A stretch of DNA of 54,198 nt, from NCBI GenBank assembly GCA_965646165.1, contig CBFFYP010000023.1:1-54198 (forward strand), in the 5' to 3' direction. A program made the position numbers and the translations under genes. The number at the start of each line of letters is the position of its first letter. Position 1 is the stretch's first letter. Shown here in pieces: positions 1-6,352 of this stretch. The notes under the pieces are model-generated. The model was given only the letters and a program-made list of their open reading frames with translations. It did not search any database and was not told the origin of the DNA. This DNA comes from MGBC114844 sp910585855. Lineage in GTDB: Bacteria > Bacillota > Clostridia > Lachnospirales > Lachnospiraceae.

Positions 1-2
1 AT

Positions 3-80
3 ACGGCTGTACTTTATAGGAACACCGGCTATTTTGTAGCCGGTGTAAATGTCGTCCCATTGGGGGTGGCTGAACTGTAA
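3..80 (+). CDS. possible C-terminal tail of a gene entering from the left
   Basis: The third forward frame is open from the window edge to a TAA at 78-80 and would encode about 25 residues ending PLGVAEL. I do not recognise it. The stretch also contains a perfect 10-bp inverted repeat, so it could be non-coding RNA rather than protein; the open frame alone is weak evidence. Confidence 0.2.
   Translation, partial: TAVLYRNTGYFVAGVNVVPLGVAEL
22..46. other. perfect 10-bp hairpin at left edge
   Basis: ACACCGGCTA at 22-31 is complementary to TAGCCGGTGT at 37-46 with a 5-nt loop. No T-run follows on the plus strand, so it is not a clear intrinsic terminator. It may be part of an RNA gene cut by the window edge. 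Confidence 0.5.
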
Positions 81-120
81 CAAATAAAATAAATATTAAA
101 AACAAAATAATAAATTTATA

Positions 121-149
121 TTGACAAATCATTTATTCCTATATATAAT
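121..149 (+). promoter_or_regulatory. sigma-A promoter of tRNA-Thr
   Basis: TTGACA at 121-126 and TATAAT at 144-149 are separated by 17 nt, a perfect vegetative consensus. The tRNA begins about 30 nt downstream. A terminator follows the tRNA at once, so this looks like a single-gene transcription unit. Confidence 0.88.
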
Positions 150-179
150 GTACTATGTGGTTTGTACTAATAAAGTTAA

Positions 180-252
180 GCTGACATGGCACAGGCGGTA
201 GCGCACTTCATTGGTAATGAAGAGGTCACGGGTCCGAGTCCCGTTGTCAGCT
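180..252 (+). tRNA. tRNA-Thr (anticodon GGT)
   Basis: GCTGACA (180-186) pairs with TGTCAGC (245-251); CTTCA/TGAAG form the anticodon stem around loop TTGGTAA, giving anticodon GGT (reads ACC/ACU). The variable region is short and CCA is not encoded. Two oddities: the T-loop reads TCCGAGT, so position 55 is C rather than the usual U that becomes pseudouridine, and the D-stem GCAC/GCGC has an A-C mismatch. The strong promoter and terminator argue that it is expressed. Confidence 0.9.
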
Positions 253-259
253 TTTTTAG

Positions 260-297
260 TGGATTAATACTGTTTTTCCGTATTAATCCATTTTTTA
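260..297 (+). terminator. intrinsic terminator after tRNA-Thr
   Basis: TGGATTAATAC (260-270) pairs perfectly with GTATTAATCCA (280-290) and is followed by six T. It lies 8 nt after the tRNA. Confidence 0.85.
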
Positions 298-320
298 TAC
301 ACACGCCGACACAAAGGAAA

Positions 321-470
321 TACACAGTTGAAATCCGAAGGGAGTACTATACAGGGTCATCATTTCCTGTCGGCACTTAGGCATGGTATTTTCATGCCTT
401 AGTGTCCGCTACGAGGAAATGCTAAGCGCAAGCGGGCTCGGAATAGCACTCCCTTCGGCTTTCAGCGTCC
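321..470 (+). repeat. 151-nt structured element, copy A
   Basis: The copy starts TACACAG and ends CAGCGTCC. Its arms (about 327-350 and 442-464) are complementary with several G-U pairs. The core contains CATTTCC/GGAAATG, the hairpin GGCATG/CATGCC, and the GCAA tetraloop hairpin near 421-437. It fills the space between the tRNA terminator and the 3' end of the anti-sigma gene. See the family findings. Confidence 0.85.
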
Positions 471-497
471 TCCATAATATTATAAGTAAATTTCTCT

Positions 498-1232
498 TTA
501 ATGTTTATTCTTATGATGCTTCTCATGATGTTCCTGATAACTCTCCTGATTTTCCTCTCTGTTCTCTGTCCCCTCATGTCTGCATGTTTCAATCCTATCC
601 TGCATTTCCCCTATTGTCATTCCATGACAGTCTTCTACCGTAATACTTTCATCATATTGCGAAAGCTCAATATAAACCCGATATTTTCCAAATGACATTT
701 CATGCTGATGGGCTTCCTCCATACAAGTTTTATCACTGGTATAAGTCAATGCATCATAAAGCCAAAGATCCTGATTTGTATTTATCTTCTCTATAATCGT
801 ATCCGAACGATCCGAAATAACAGTAAAAATCAACAAAGAATCTTCCGTCAAAAATTTATCATAACTTTCTTCCTGCAACAGTTTATCAATCGCCTGAATA
901 TAAGAAATATTCTTTAATGACAAATGCTGTAAAATATCCTGTCCATCCTGATTATAAGCAACTACAGATACCACTTTCTCAAAACGATTGATCCCAAGTT
1001 CAATAGAAGGATTTACATCAATACTAATATAGGAAACAGGTTTGATATAAACAGAATATCCTCCTATACCCAATAAGAACGCTAAAATACAGCATGCAGC
1101 CAAAACAAAGCGTATCCGAAAACCTCTTCTAGGACTCTGCTCTTTTTGCTGTTTCTCTAAATATTGCAGTGTATTTTTCTTTAGTTCCTCCGATGCCTGT
1201 ATTTTATTCATACTCTCCTGAATCCGATTCAT
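498..1232 (-). CDS. RsgI-like membrane anti-sigma factor
   Basis: About 244 residues: a cytoplasmic N-terminal segment of some 40 residues, one hydrophobic membrane segment (around FVLAACCILAFLLGIGGY), then an extracytoplasmic domain opening YISIDVNPSIELGINRF, the signature of the RsgI middle domain, and a charged His/Glu-rich tail (HHEKHHKNKH). RsgI-type proteins hold a partner sigma factor at the membrane until an extracellular cue releases it. The start is the ATG overlapping the sigma stop (ATGA, 1229-1232), 9 nt after AGGAGG; an in-frame ATG two codons earlier is less well spaced. Translational coupling to the ECF sigma gene supports a regulator pair. The signal sensed is unknown. Confidence 0.82.
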   Translation of the reverse strand: MNRIQESMNKIQASEELKKNTLQYLEKQQKEQSPRRGFRIRFVLAACCILAFLLGIGGYSVYIKPVSYISIDVNPSIELGINRFEKVVSVVAYNQDGQDILQHLSLKNISYIQAIDKLLQEESYDKFLTEDSLLIFTVISDRSDTIIEKINTNQDLWLYDALTYTSDKTCMEEAHQHEMSFGKYRVYIELSQYDESITVEDCHGMTIGEMQDRIETCRHEGTENREENQESYQEHHEKHHKNKH

Positions 1233-1708
1233 TTCCATTCACCTCCTAACTTTTTCCGCAGCATATCCTTTGCTCTTGAAAGCCATGTATAAATCGTATT
1301 TTCCTTTTTTTCAAGTATTTTCGCAATCTCCACTGCAGAGTATTCCTCATAATAATAAAGGTAAATCACATTTCGATATTTCTCGGGGAGTTCCAACACA
1401 GCCTCCAAAACTTCAGACGACATACTATCTAATACTTCTTCCTCTTCACGAATCATCTCAAGCGGCATCCATTTTCTGCGTGAAAAATAGCGCAGCCAAT
1501 CTGTACAGGCATTAATTGTAACTCTTACAAACCATGCTTTTTCATGCTCACTGCTTTCAAAAGTGCCTTCATAAAGCAAATATTTCATATAGACATTCTG
1601 AAATACATCCTCTGTATCATGCTTATTTTTTAAATGTACGAAACAAATCCTTCGTATCATATCTGCATAAGCATCCATAACCCGATTTAAATCCTCTGTA
1701 CTTTTCAA
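1229..1708 (-). CDS. ECF-type RNA polymerase sigma factor
   Basis: 159 residues, typical for an ECF sigma with only regions 2 and 4. Region 2 spans roughly residues 8-75 (DTEDVFQNVYMKYL, then EHEKAWFVRVTINACTDWLR); region 4 spans about 100-155 (LPEKYRNVIYLYYYEEYS, then a helix-turn-helix with ENTIYTWLSRAKDML). The start is TTG at 1706-1708, six to seven nt after GGAGGGG. The gene is followed with a 4-nt overlap by the RsgI-like gene, so the two products very likely form a sigma/anti-sigma pair. Target promoters cannot be read from the window; the upstream Cys-rich secreted gene is a candidate only by position. Confidence 0.88.
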   Translation of the reverse strand: MKSTEDLNRVMDAYADMIRRICFVHLKNKHDTEDVFQNVYMKYLLYEGTFESSEHEKAWFVRVTINACTDWLRYFSRRKWMPLEMIREEEEVLDSMSSEVLEAVLELPEKYRNVIYLYYYEEYSAVEIAKILEKKENTIYTWLSRAKDMLRKKLGGEWK

Positions 1709-1732
1709 AAGTTCCCCTCCTTTCTTTTATAC

Positions 1733-1766
1733 AACAAAAACCCCGCTAACATTGCGAGGTTTTTGT
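1733..1766 (-). terminator. terminator hairpin between Cys-rich gene and ECF sigma gene
   Basis: ACAAAAACCCCGC (1733-1745) pairs with GCGAGGTTTTTGT (1754-1766) with one G-U pair. Read on the minus strand the right arm ends in GTTTTTGTT, an intrinsic terminator for the Cys-rich gene. The symmetric A/T tails could also work on the plus strand. Confidence 0.75.
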
Positions 1767-1788
1767 CTTCTATCGATTCTTAGTTTTT

Positions 1789-2055
1789 TTAATGATGACC
1801 ATGATGATAATAACTTACTCCACAGTTTCCCCCTTGATAGCAGGACGTCCCAACACAGATTCCTCCGTTTTGACAGACACCATCTACATCACAGCTTCCG
1901 TTTCCAGTACAATAGCCATTCTGATAGCAAGTTGCACTTTGCACCCCTGTTACTGCCCTTCTCGAATGATGTGCATAAACTACAGTTGATGCATTTCCTG
2001 CAACAATACCAACAGCAGCTACTGCAGCAGCAATTCTTATCCATTTTTTCTTCAT
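1789..2055 (-). CDS. small secreted Cys/Gly/His-rich protein
   Basis: 88 residues. The N-terminus MKKKWIRIAAAVAAVGIVAG reads as a signal peptide with likely cleavage after VYA-H near residue 28. The mature part holds eight Cys in spaced short units (patterns such as CxNGxC, CDVDGVC, GGICVGTSC) and ends in a His-rich tail (YYHHGHH). A good RBS (GGTGGAGG) precedes the ATG. I do not recognise the family. The composition suggests disulfide-bonded or metal-binding repeats outside the membrane. It lies just upstream of, and in the same direction as, the ECF sigma operon, with a terminator between. Confidence 0.72.
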   Translation of the reverse strand: MKKKWIRIAAAVAAVGIVAGNASTVVYAHHSRRAVTGVQSATCYQNGYCTGNGSCDVDGVCQNGGICVGTSCYQGGNCGVSYYHHGHH

Positions 2056-2150
2056 GATTCTACCTCCACCTTTTCATCTAATTTACTTCTTTATTATCTG
2101 TTTCATAAGTAATACGTTTAAGGAGATAAAATCCTTTCACTTTTTTATTT

Positions 2151-2175
2151 TTTCCTTTCGATTTCAGCGTCCCCT
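2151..2175 (+). repeat. solo right-end fragment of the 151-nt element family
   Basis: TTCCTTTCGATTTCAGCGTCCCC at about 2152-2174 matches the right arm and tip of copy F (51023-51045) almost exactly. No matching left arm or core is visible nearby, so it is a remnant or chance-preserved end. It sits just past the tsf stop codon. Confidence 0.6.
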
Positions 2176-2185
2176 GTTAAAAAAA

Positions 2186-3121
2186 CTAAACTGTCCCCAT
2201 CTGTTTTGCTACTTCCTCAGCAAAATTTTCTTCTTTCTTTGCAATTCCTTCTCCTGTTTCAAAACGGATAAACTTCTTTACTTTCAAAGTTCCGTTTACT
2301 TCTTTTGCCACAGAATTTAAATACTGCTCTACTGTCTGTTTTCCGTCTTCTGCTTTTACATAAACCTGATCCAACAAACAGATCTCTTTTAACTCTTTAT
2401 TTAAACGACCATTGATAATTCCCTCAATTACCTTTTCCGGTTTTCCTGCAATGGATGCATCGTTTTCCACTTGAGCCATTAAGATTTCTTTTTCATGTGC
2501 CTTATACTCTTCTGGTACATCTGCATTGGAAATATATTTTGCAGACAGCGCTGCAATCTGCATTGCAATATTCATAAATGCCTCTTTTACTTTATCATTT
2601 ACTACATCTGCCTCTGCTTCTACTAAAACACCAATTCTTCCGCCGCCATGAATATAAGAAACAATACAGCCATTCTCTGCTGTAACCTTCTCATATCTTC
2701 GAATTGACAGATTTTCACCGATTACTGCAACTTTCTCAACTAATGCTTCTTTTACGGTCTTTGTCTGATCCTTAATCCATGGCTCTGCCAAAAATGCATC
2801 CATATCAGCAGAAGTACTAGCAAGAGCCTGTGCTGCCACATCTGCAACATATGCTTGAAAATCTGCATTTTTTGCTACAAAGTCTGTTTCGGAATTTACC
2901 TCTACAATCGCTGCCTGATTGCCTTCAATTACTGTTCTAACAATTCCTTCTGCTGCAATTCTTCCGGCTTTCTTCTCTGCCTTAAGCTGTCCATTCTTTC
3001 TTAAAAACTCAACTGCTTCATCCATATTTCCATCTGTCTGTGCAAGTGCCTTTTTACAGTCCATCATTCCTGCACCTGTCATCTCTCTTAACTCTTTTAC
3101 CATTGTTGCTGTAATAGCCAT
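2186..3121 (-). CDS. tsf: translation elongation factor Ts
   Basis: 311 residues. EF-Ts exchanges GDP for GTP on EF-Tu. The N-terminal UBA-like domain opens MAITATMVKELREMTGAG and MDCKKALAQTDGNMDEAV; the TDFVAKN motif of the core follows near residue 80, and the coiled-coil and C-terminal subdomains are present. I place the start at the second in-frame ATG (3119-3121), 8 nt after GGAGG; a five-codon extension upstream would consume the RBS. It lies downstream of rpsB, the standard bacterial pairing. Confidence 0.97.
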   Translation of the reverse strand: MAITATMVKELREMTGAGMMDCKKALAQTDGNMDEAVEFLRKNGQLKAEKKAGRIAAEGIVRTVIEGNQAAIVEVNSETDFVAKNADFQAYVADVAAQALASTSADMDAFLAEPWIKDQTKTVKEALVEKVAVIGENLSIRRYEKVTAENGCIVSYIHGGGRIGVLVEAEADVVNDKVKEAFMNIAMQIAALSAKYISNADVPEEYKAHEKEILMAQVENDASIAGKPEKVIEGIINGRLNKELKEICLLDQVYVKAEDGKQTVEQYLNSVAKEVNGTLKVKKFIRFETGEGIAKKEENFAEEVAKQMGTV

Positions 3122-3234
3122 TTTTATTTCCTCCATTTTCCAGTCAACTCATCACCAGTATATTTTCTAATTTTTTACCAGTCACTTGTTTTTCCCTATT
3201 TTTTTATTTTAATTGCCCCATACCTAGGCTTTTA

Positions 3235-3281
3235 CAGCCCATGTAAAAGAACGAAAATAAAATGTTCTTCTATACGGGCTG
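3235..3281 (-). promoter_or_regulatory. long hairpin between rpsB and tsf
   Basis: CAGCCC...GGGCTG at 3235-3240 and 3276-3281 extend into an 18-bp stem with a few G-U pairs around an A/T-rich loop. No T-run follows the minus-strand 3' side (TAAAAGCC), so it is more likely an RNA processing or partial attenuation hairpin than a full terminator. The rpsB-tsf gap is about 220 bp. Confidence 0.55.
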
Positions 3282-3342
3282 CAGTTTATAACAGTATGTT
3301 TTTTTATCTCAATTCCAATATTAACATCTGTTCTTTTCTCAA

Positions 3343-4077
3343 TTATGCTTCTTCCGAAAACATCTCTTCGTCTTCTTCTGCATCTGCTGTAGAAACACCC
3401 TGATTTGCTTCGATTACCGCATCTGCCATCTTTGCAACAATCAATTTCACTGCTCGGATTGCATCATCATTTCCCGGAATTACATAATCTAACTCTTCCG
3501 GATCACAGTTTGTATCTGCAATACCAATCAACGGAATACCAAGTGTATGTGCTTCCTGTACGCAAATTCTTTCTTTCTTTGGATCTACAACAAAGATTGC
3601 ATCTGGTACTCGATCCATCTCCTTAATACCGCCAAGGTTTCTCTCCAGTTTTTCCCATTCTTTCTTTAATTCAATTACTTCTTTCTTTGGCAGAACATCA
3701 AATGTTCCATCCTCAGACATTGCCTCAATTTCCTTTAATCTTGCAACTCTTGAACGAATTGTCTTAAAATTGGTCAGCATACCGCCTAACCATCTTTCAT
3801 TTACATAAAACATATTGCATCGTTCTGCTTCTGACTTAATCGCATCCTGTGCCTGCTTCTTAGTACCTACAAATAAAATTGTGCCGCCTTCTGCTGCAAT
3901 ATCAGAAATCGCCTTATACGCCTCGTCTACCTTACCTACCGATTTCTGCAAATCAATAATATAGATTCCGTTTCTTTCTGTGTAGATATAAGGAGCCATC
4001 TTAGGATTCCATCTTTTTGTCAGATGTCCAAAATGCACACCCGCTTCTAATAACTGTTTCATTGAAATAACGCTCAT
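3343..4077 (-). CDS. rpsB: 30S ribosomal protein S2
   Basis: 244 residues, the normal size. S2 is a late-assembling small-subunit protein. Recognisable stretches: MKQLLEAGVHFGHLTKRWNP at the N-terminus, YIYTERNGIYIIDLQK, the NERWLGGMLTNFKTI segment and IPLIGIADTNCDPEELDYVI. The C-terminus is acidic (EEDEEMFSEEA). An RBS (GGAGGG) precedes the ATG. The gene has its own sigma-A promoter and a structured leader and heads rpsB-tsf downstream of the fla/che operon, a neighbourhood conserved in Clostridia and Bacilli. Confidence 0.98.
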   Translation of the reverse strand: MSVISMKQLLEAGVHFGHLTKRWNPKMAPYIYTERNGIYIIDLQKSVGKVDEAYKAISDIAAEGGTILFVGTKKQAQDAIKSEAERCNMFYVNERWLGGMLTNFKTIRSRVARLKEIEAMSEDGTFDVLPKKEVIELKKEWEKLERNLGGIKEMDRVPDAIFVVDPKKERICVQEAHTLGIPLIGIADTNCDPEELDYVIPGNDDAIRAVKLIVAKMADAVIEANQGVSTADAEEDEEMFSEEA

Positions 4078-4106
4078 TTGTTTCCCTCCATCTGGTTATC
4101 TGCTTC

Positions 4107-4192
4107 CGTAAGTTTCCGTTTCCAAGAACTGAATCTCAGCACCGCTTGGATATCCACTTACGTGCTTATTTACAATGCGGCAATTTACCGCA
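4107..4192 (-). promoter_or_regulatory. structured 5' leader of rpsB
   Basis: In the rpsB leader CGTAAGT (4107-4113) pairs with ACTTACG (4156-4162), enclosing CCAAG (4122-4126) with CTTGG (4145-4149). A separate small hairpin TGCGG/CCGCA lies at 4176-4192. S2 leaders are known sites of S2 autoregulation in bacteria; that this leader does so is inference from position and fold. Confidence 0.55.
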
Positions 4193-4205
4193 GTCCACGA
4201 TTGTT

Positions 4206-4234
4206 AATTTATCATAGATTTTCCCATTTGTAAA
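4206..4234 (-). promoter_or_regulatory. sigma-A promoter of rpsB
   Basis: Read on the minus strand, TTTACA (4229-4234) and TAAATT (4206-4211) are 17 nt apart, about 130 nt upstream of the rpsB ATG, leaving room for the structured leader. Confidence 0.65.
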
Positions 4235-4285
4235 GCACTTTTTCCATAATTGAACAGGAAAATTTCACAGATTCTAATTTTCTCC

Positions 4286-4314
4286 TTTTATTTTCTAAAA
4301 TTAAATGGTATAAT
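4286..4314 (+). promoter_or_regulatory. sigma-A promoter of the 95-residue protein
   Basis: TATAAT lies at 4309-4314 with a weak -35 (TTTTAT, 4286-4291) 17 nt upstream. The gene starts 45 nt later behind AAGGAGG. Confidence 0.6.
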
Positions 4315-4358
4315 ATAAATAAGCAGTACTAAAATCCTAATAGTAAGGAGGTTCTTTT

Positions 4359-4646
4359 ATGAAATATATCAGGGTAAGTTTTGAAGTAGAAGCTCTACAG
4401 TACGAAGTCGGAAAAAATATAGAAGATGGCTGTGAATCTTGGTCTGATGTAGTAATCCATGGCTGGATTCAAACAGATTCTCTTGTAAAAATCACTCGTG
4501 AAAATGGTAAAATTGTATGCCCATATATCAATACCAGACGAGGACGGCTATTTATTCAAGAAGGTGACTATATTATAACTGAAGCAGACGGCTCTCGCCA
4601 TCTATGCAGTGAAGCTGTTTTTCAAAGTCGCTTCACACCTAACTAA
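4359..4646 (+). CDS. small PGDYG-like protein
   Basis: 95 residues with an excellent RBS (AAGGAGG, 4345-4351) and its own promoter and terminator. The C-terminal part, IQEGDYIITEADGSRHLCSE followed by AVF, resembles the short PGDYG domain found in phage and bacterial proteins, where a GDY(I/V)I turn precedes a final helix. No signal peptide or membrane segment. The biochemical role is unknown. It is transcribed away from rpsB. Confidence 0.6.
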   Translation: MKYIRVSFEVEALQYEVGKNIEDGCESWSDVVIHGWIQTDSLVKITRENGKIVCPYINTRRGRLFIQEGDYIITEADGSRHLCSEAVFQSRFTPN

Positions 4647-4657
4647 TAAAAAATTAA

Positions 4658-4701
4658 AAGGAAGGTCTATAGAGGATTATCAATAGACCTTCCTTCTATT
4701 T
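4658..4701 (+). terminator. terminator after the 95-residue gene
   Basis: AAGGAAGGTCTAT (4658-4670) pairs perfectly with ATAGACCTTCCTT (4683-4695), followed by a T-rich tail. The stem sequence is the same as the inner arms of element copy F (GGAAGGTCTAT/ATAGACCTTCC), which may connect element arms with terminator hairpins. Confidence 0.75.
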
Positions 4702-4752
4702 TCTTTTATGCCTGCCAACGAAAAACAATATTGCTCAAAAGGAGAATCTATC

Positions 4753-5607
4753 ATGATAATACCATTATTTCCAGAAGGAAAAGAAAAATGTCTGACATTA
4801 AGCTATGATGACGGCGTTACACAGGATCGGCGTTTCGTAGCCCTATTAAATCAATACCACTTAAAAGCAACCTTTAACCTAAACTCCGGCTGTTTTGGAA
4901 AATCTGCTTTGGCAAACGGATTTTCCAAACCTGTTACACACAATAAAATCAATGCTTCTGAAGTAAAATCACTCTATAGCGGACATGAAGTTGCCGTCCA
5001 TACACGAACGCACCCTCATCTAGAATATCTTTCCTCTGAATCCATTGCCTACGAAATCCGAACCGACAGGGAAAATCTTGAAAATTTAGTAAACTATCCT
5101 GTTACAGGTATGGCATATCCCTTTGGAACTTATAACAAACTTGTTCTAGAAGAAGTAAAAAAAGCTGGTATCCAATACAGCCGAACCGTACAAAGTACCA
5201 AAACCTTTGCACTGCCGCAGGATTTTCTATGCTGGCATCCCACCTGTCACTTTGGAGAAGACGGAATGGAATCGCTGCTTCAGCGATTTCTTTATTCTTC
5301 ACAAGAAAGCTGCGAACAAAGTATACTAAAAGTATTCTATCTATGGGGACATTCCTACGAACTGGATGGAAATGATACTTGGGAAAAAATGGAAGATTTT
5401 TGCCAAAAAGTTTCTCATCAAAAAGATATCTGGTATGCTACAAATATAGAAATCGTAGAATACCAGTCAGCCCTGAAAAGACTTATTTTCTCCGAAAACA
5501 AACAAATTATTAAAAATCCAAGTGCCCTTCCTGTCTGGCTGATGATAGACCATAAGATAATAAAAATTAACGGCGGCGAAACCATTTTCTCAACCAATAG
5601 AATTTAA
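4753..5607 (+). CDS. polysaccharide deacetylase family protein
   Basis: 284 residues. The NodB-homology fold is indicated by LTLSYDDGVTQDRR (motif 1; Asp-Asp metal/base pair), HEVAVHTRTHPHL (motif 2, HxxxH metal ligands), MAYPFGTYN (motif 3) and YLWGHSYEL near the C-terminus (motif 5). Such enzymes remove N- or O-acetyl groups from chitin, peptidoglycan or other glycans. No signal peptide is visible, so this member may act in the cytoplasm. The start is the ATG at 4753, 8 nt after AAAAGGAG; a 15-codon upstream extension is less likely. It is convergent with the end of the fla/che operon. The substrate cannot be told. Confidence 0.82.
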   Translation: MIIPLFPEGKEKCLTLSYDDGVTQDRRFVALLNQYHLKATFNLNSGCFGKSALANGFSKPVTHNKINASEVKSLYSGHEVAVHTRTHPHLEYLSSESIAYEIRTDRENLENLVNYPVTGMAYPFGTYNKLVLEEVKKAGIQYSRTVQSTKTFALPQDFLCWHPTCHFGEDGMESLLQRFLYSSQESCEQSILKVFYLWGHSYELDGNDTWEKMEDFCQKVSHQKDIWYATNIEIVEYQSALKRLIFSENKQIIKNPSALPVWLMIDHKIIKINGGETIFSTNRI

Positions 5608-5627
5608 AAATACAAGGGGATAGGGGA

Positions 5628-5674
5628 GGGGACGCTGGAATGGAACAGCACTCCATTTGGCTTTCGGCGTCCCC
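5628..5674. repeat. mini or remnant element H
   Basis: GGGGACGC (5628-5635) pairs with GCGTCCCC (5667-5674). The right half, CAGCACTCCATTTGGCTTTC then GGCGTCC, closely matches the right arm and tip of copy A and of the mini-element at 53157. The conserved core is absent. It occupies the gap between two convergent genes; there is no T-run on the operon side. Confidence 0.6.
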
Positions 5675-5680
5675 GTCCTC

Positions 5681-6352
5681 TCATTCCGTTTCCCAAAGCA
5701 GCTTCCCTGCAATCGTTTTAAAATCCATTCCATTTGTAAATACATAAACTCCAGCCTGAAGTCTTCTTGTATATCCCTCTCCTATCAGATATAAACTAAA
5801 TTCCTCCGCATTTTCAATTACGTCCATCTCTTCTAAAAGTTCTGCAATCGCACTTGCATACATCCCAGAAGAAACAGTAATAATAATCTCCTTTCTCAAA
5901 GTATCACTCTGTATTTCCTGTGATTCTTCCTCTCCCTCTGTTTCTCTTACCCCTTCACTTCCTCCATTGCTGTCCTCTTCACTTTCCTTTGTTTCTGCTG
6001 CACTTGTATTTTCCTGTGTTTCTTTTATCTCTTCAGTATTTTCCTCTTCTAAACTTGTCACCTGTTCTATTGTTGTTTCGGTTTCTCCATTTGCTTTCGT
6101 TTCTCCACTTGTTCTCATTTCTTCACTTGTTTTGGTTTCATCCATCCTTTCTGTTTCTGTATAAATTTCTGTTTCCTCTACAGTTGTTGTTTCCTGCGGA
6201 TAAACCATTCCATAGGCAGCAGCAAGTCGTTCCACTTCCTGTTTAGAAATAGGATTTGACTTATCTTTTTTAGAGTAAAATGAAACCGACAAAATCAATG
6301 TTGCAAAAATAATCCCTATCCCAAATCCTTTTAGATAATATTTCAGCTTCAT
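5681..6352 (-). CDS. membrane-anchored YceG/MltG-like domain protein
   Basis: 223 residues. An N-terminal membrane segment (about residues 9-26, GFGIGIIFATLILSVSF) is followed by a long Glu/Thr/Ser-rich low-complexity linker (about 55-150). The final 70 residues (IITVSSGMYASAIAELLEEM, then FSLYLIGEGYTRRLQAGVYV) match the LysM-like N-terminal module of MltG/YceG. The lytic transglycosylase catalytic part is missing, so this is not a full MltG. It is the last gene of the long minus-strand operon and overlaps the preceding gene by 4 nt. Its role is unknown; a cell-wall-facing anchor is a guess. Confidence 0.7.
   Translation of the reverse strand: MKLKYYLKGFGIGIIFATLILSVSFYSKKDKSNPISKQEVERLAAAYGMVYPQETTTVEETEIYTETERMDETKTSEEMRTSGETKANGETETTIEQVTSLEEENTEEIKETQENTSAAETKESEEDSNGGSEGVRETEGEEESQEIQSDTLRKEIIITVSSGMYASAIAELLEEMDVIENAEEFSLYLIGEGYTRRLQAGVYVFTNGMDFKTIAGKLLWETE

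Noticed and set aside
321..470. c-di-GMP (GEMM) riboswitch, plausible next to motility genes
   Set aside because: The repeated core lacks the GEMM consensus words and occurs beside unrelated genes in both orientations.
5920..6246. Plus-strand Leu/Phe-rich ORF
   Set aside because: It is the antisense shadow of the Glu/Thr-rich linker of the YceG-like gene; no RBS or promoter.
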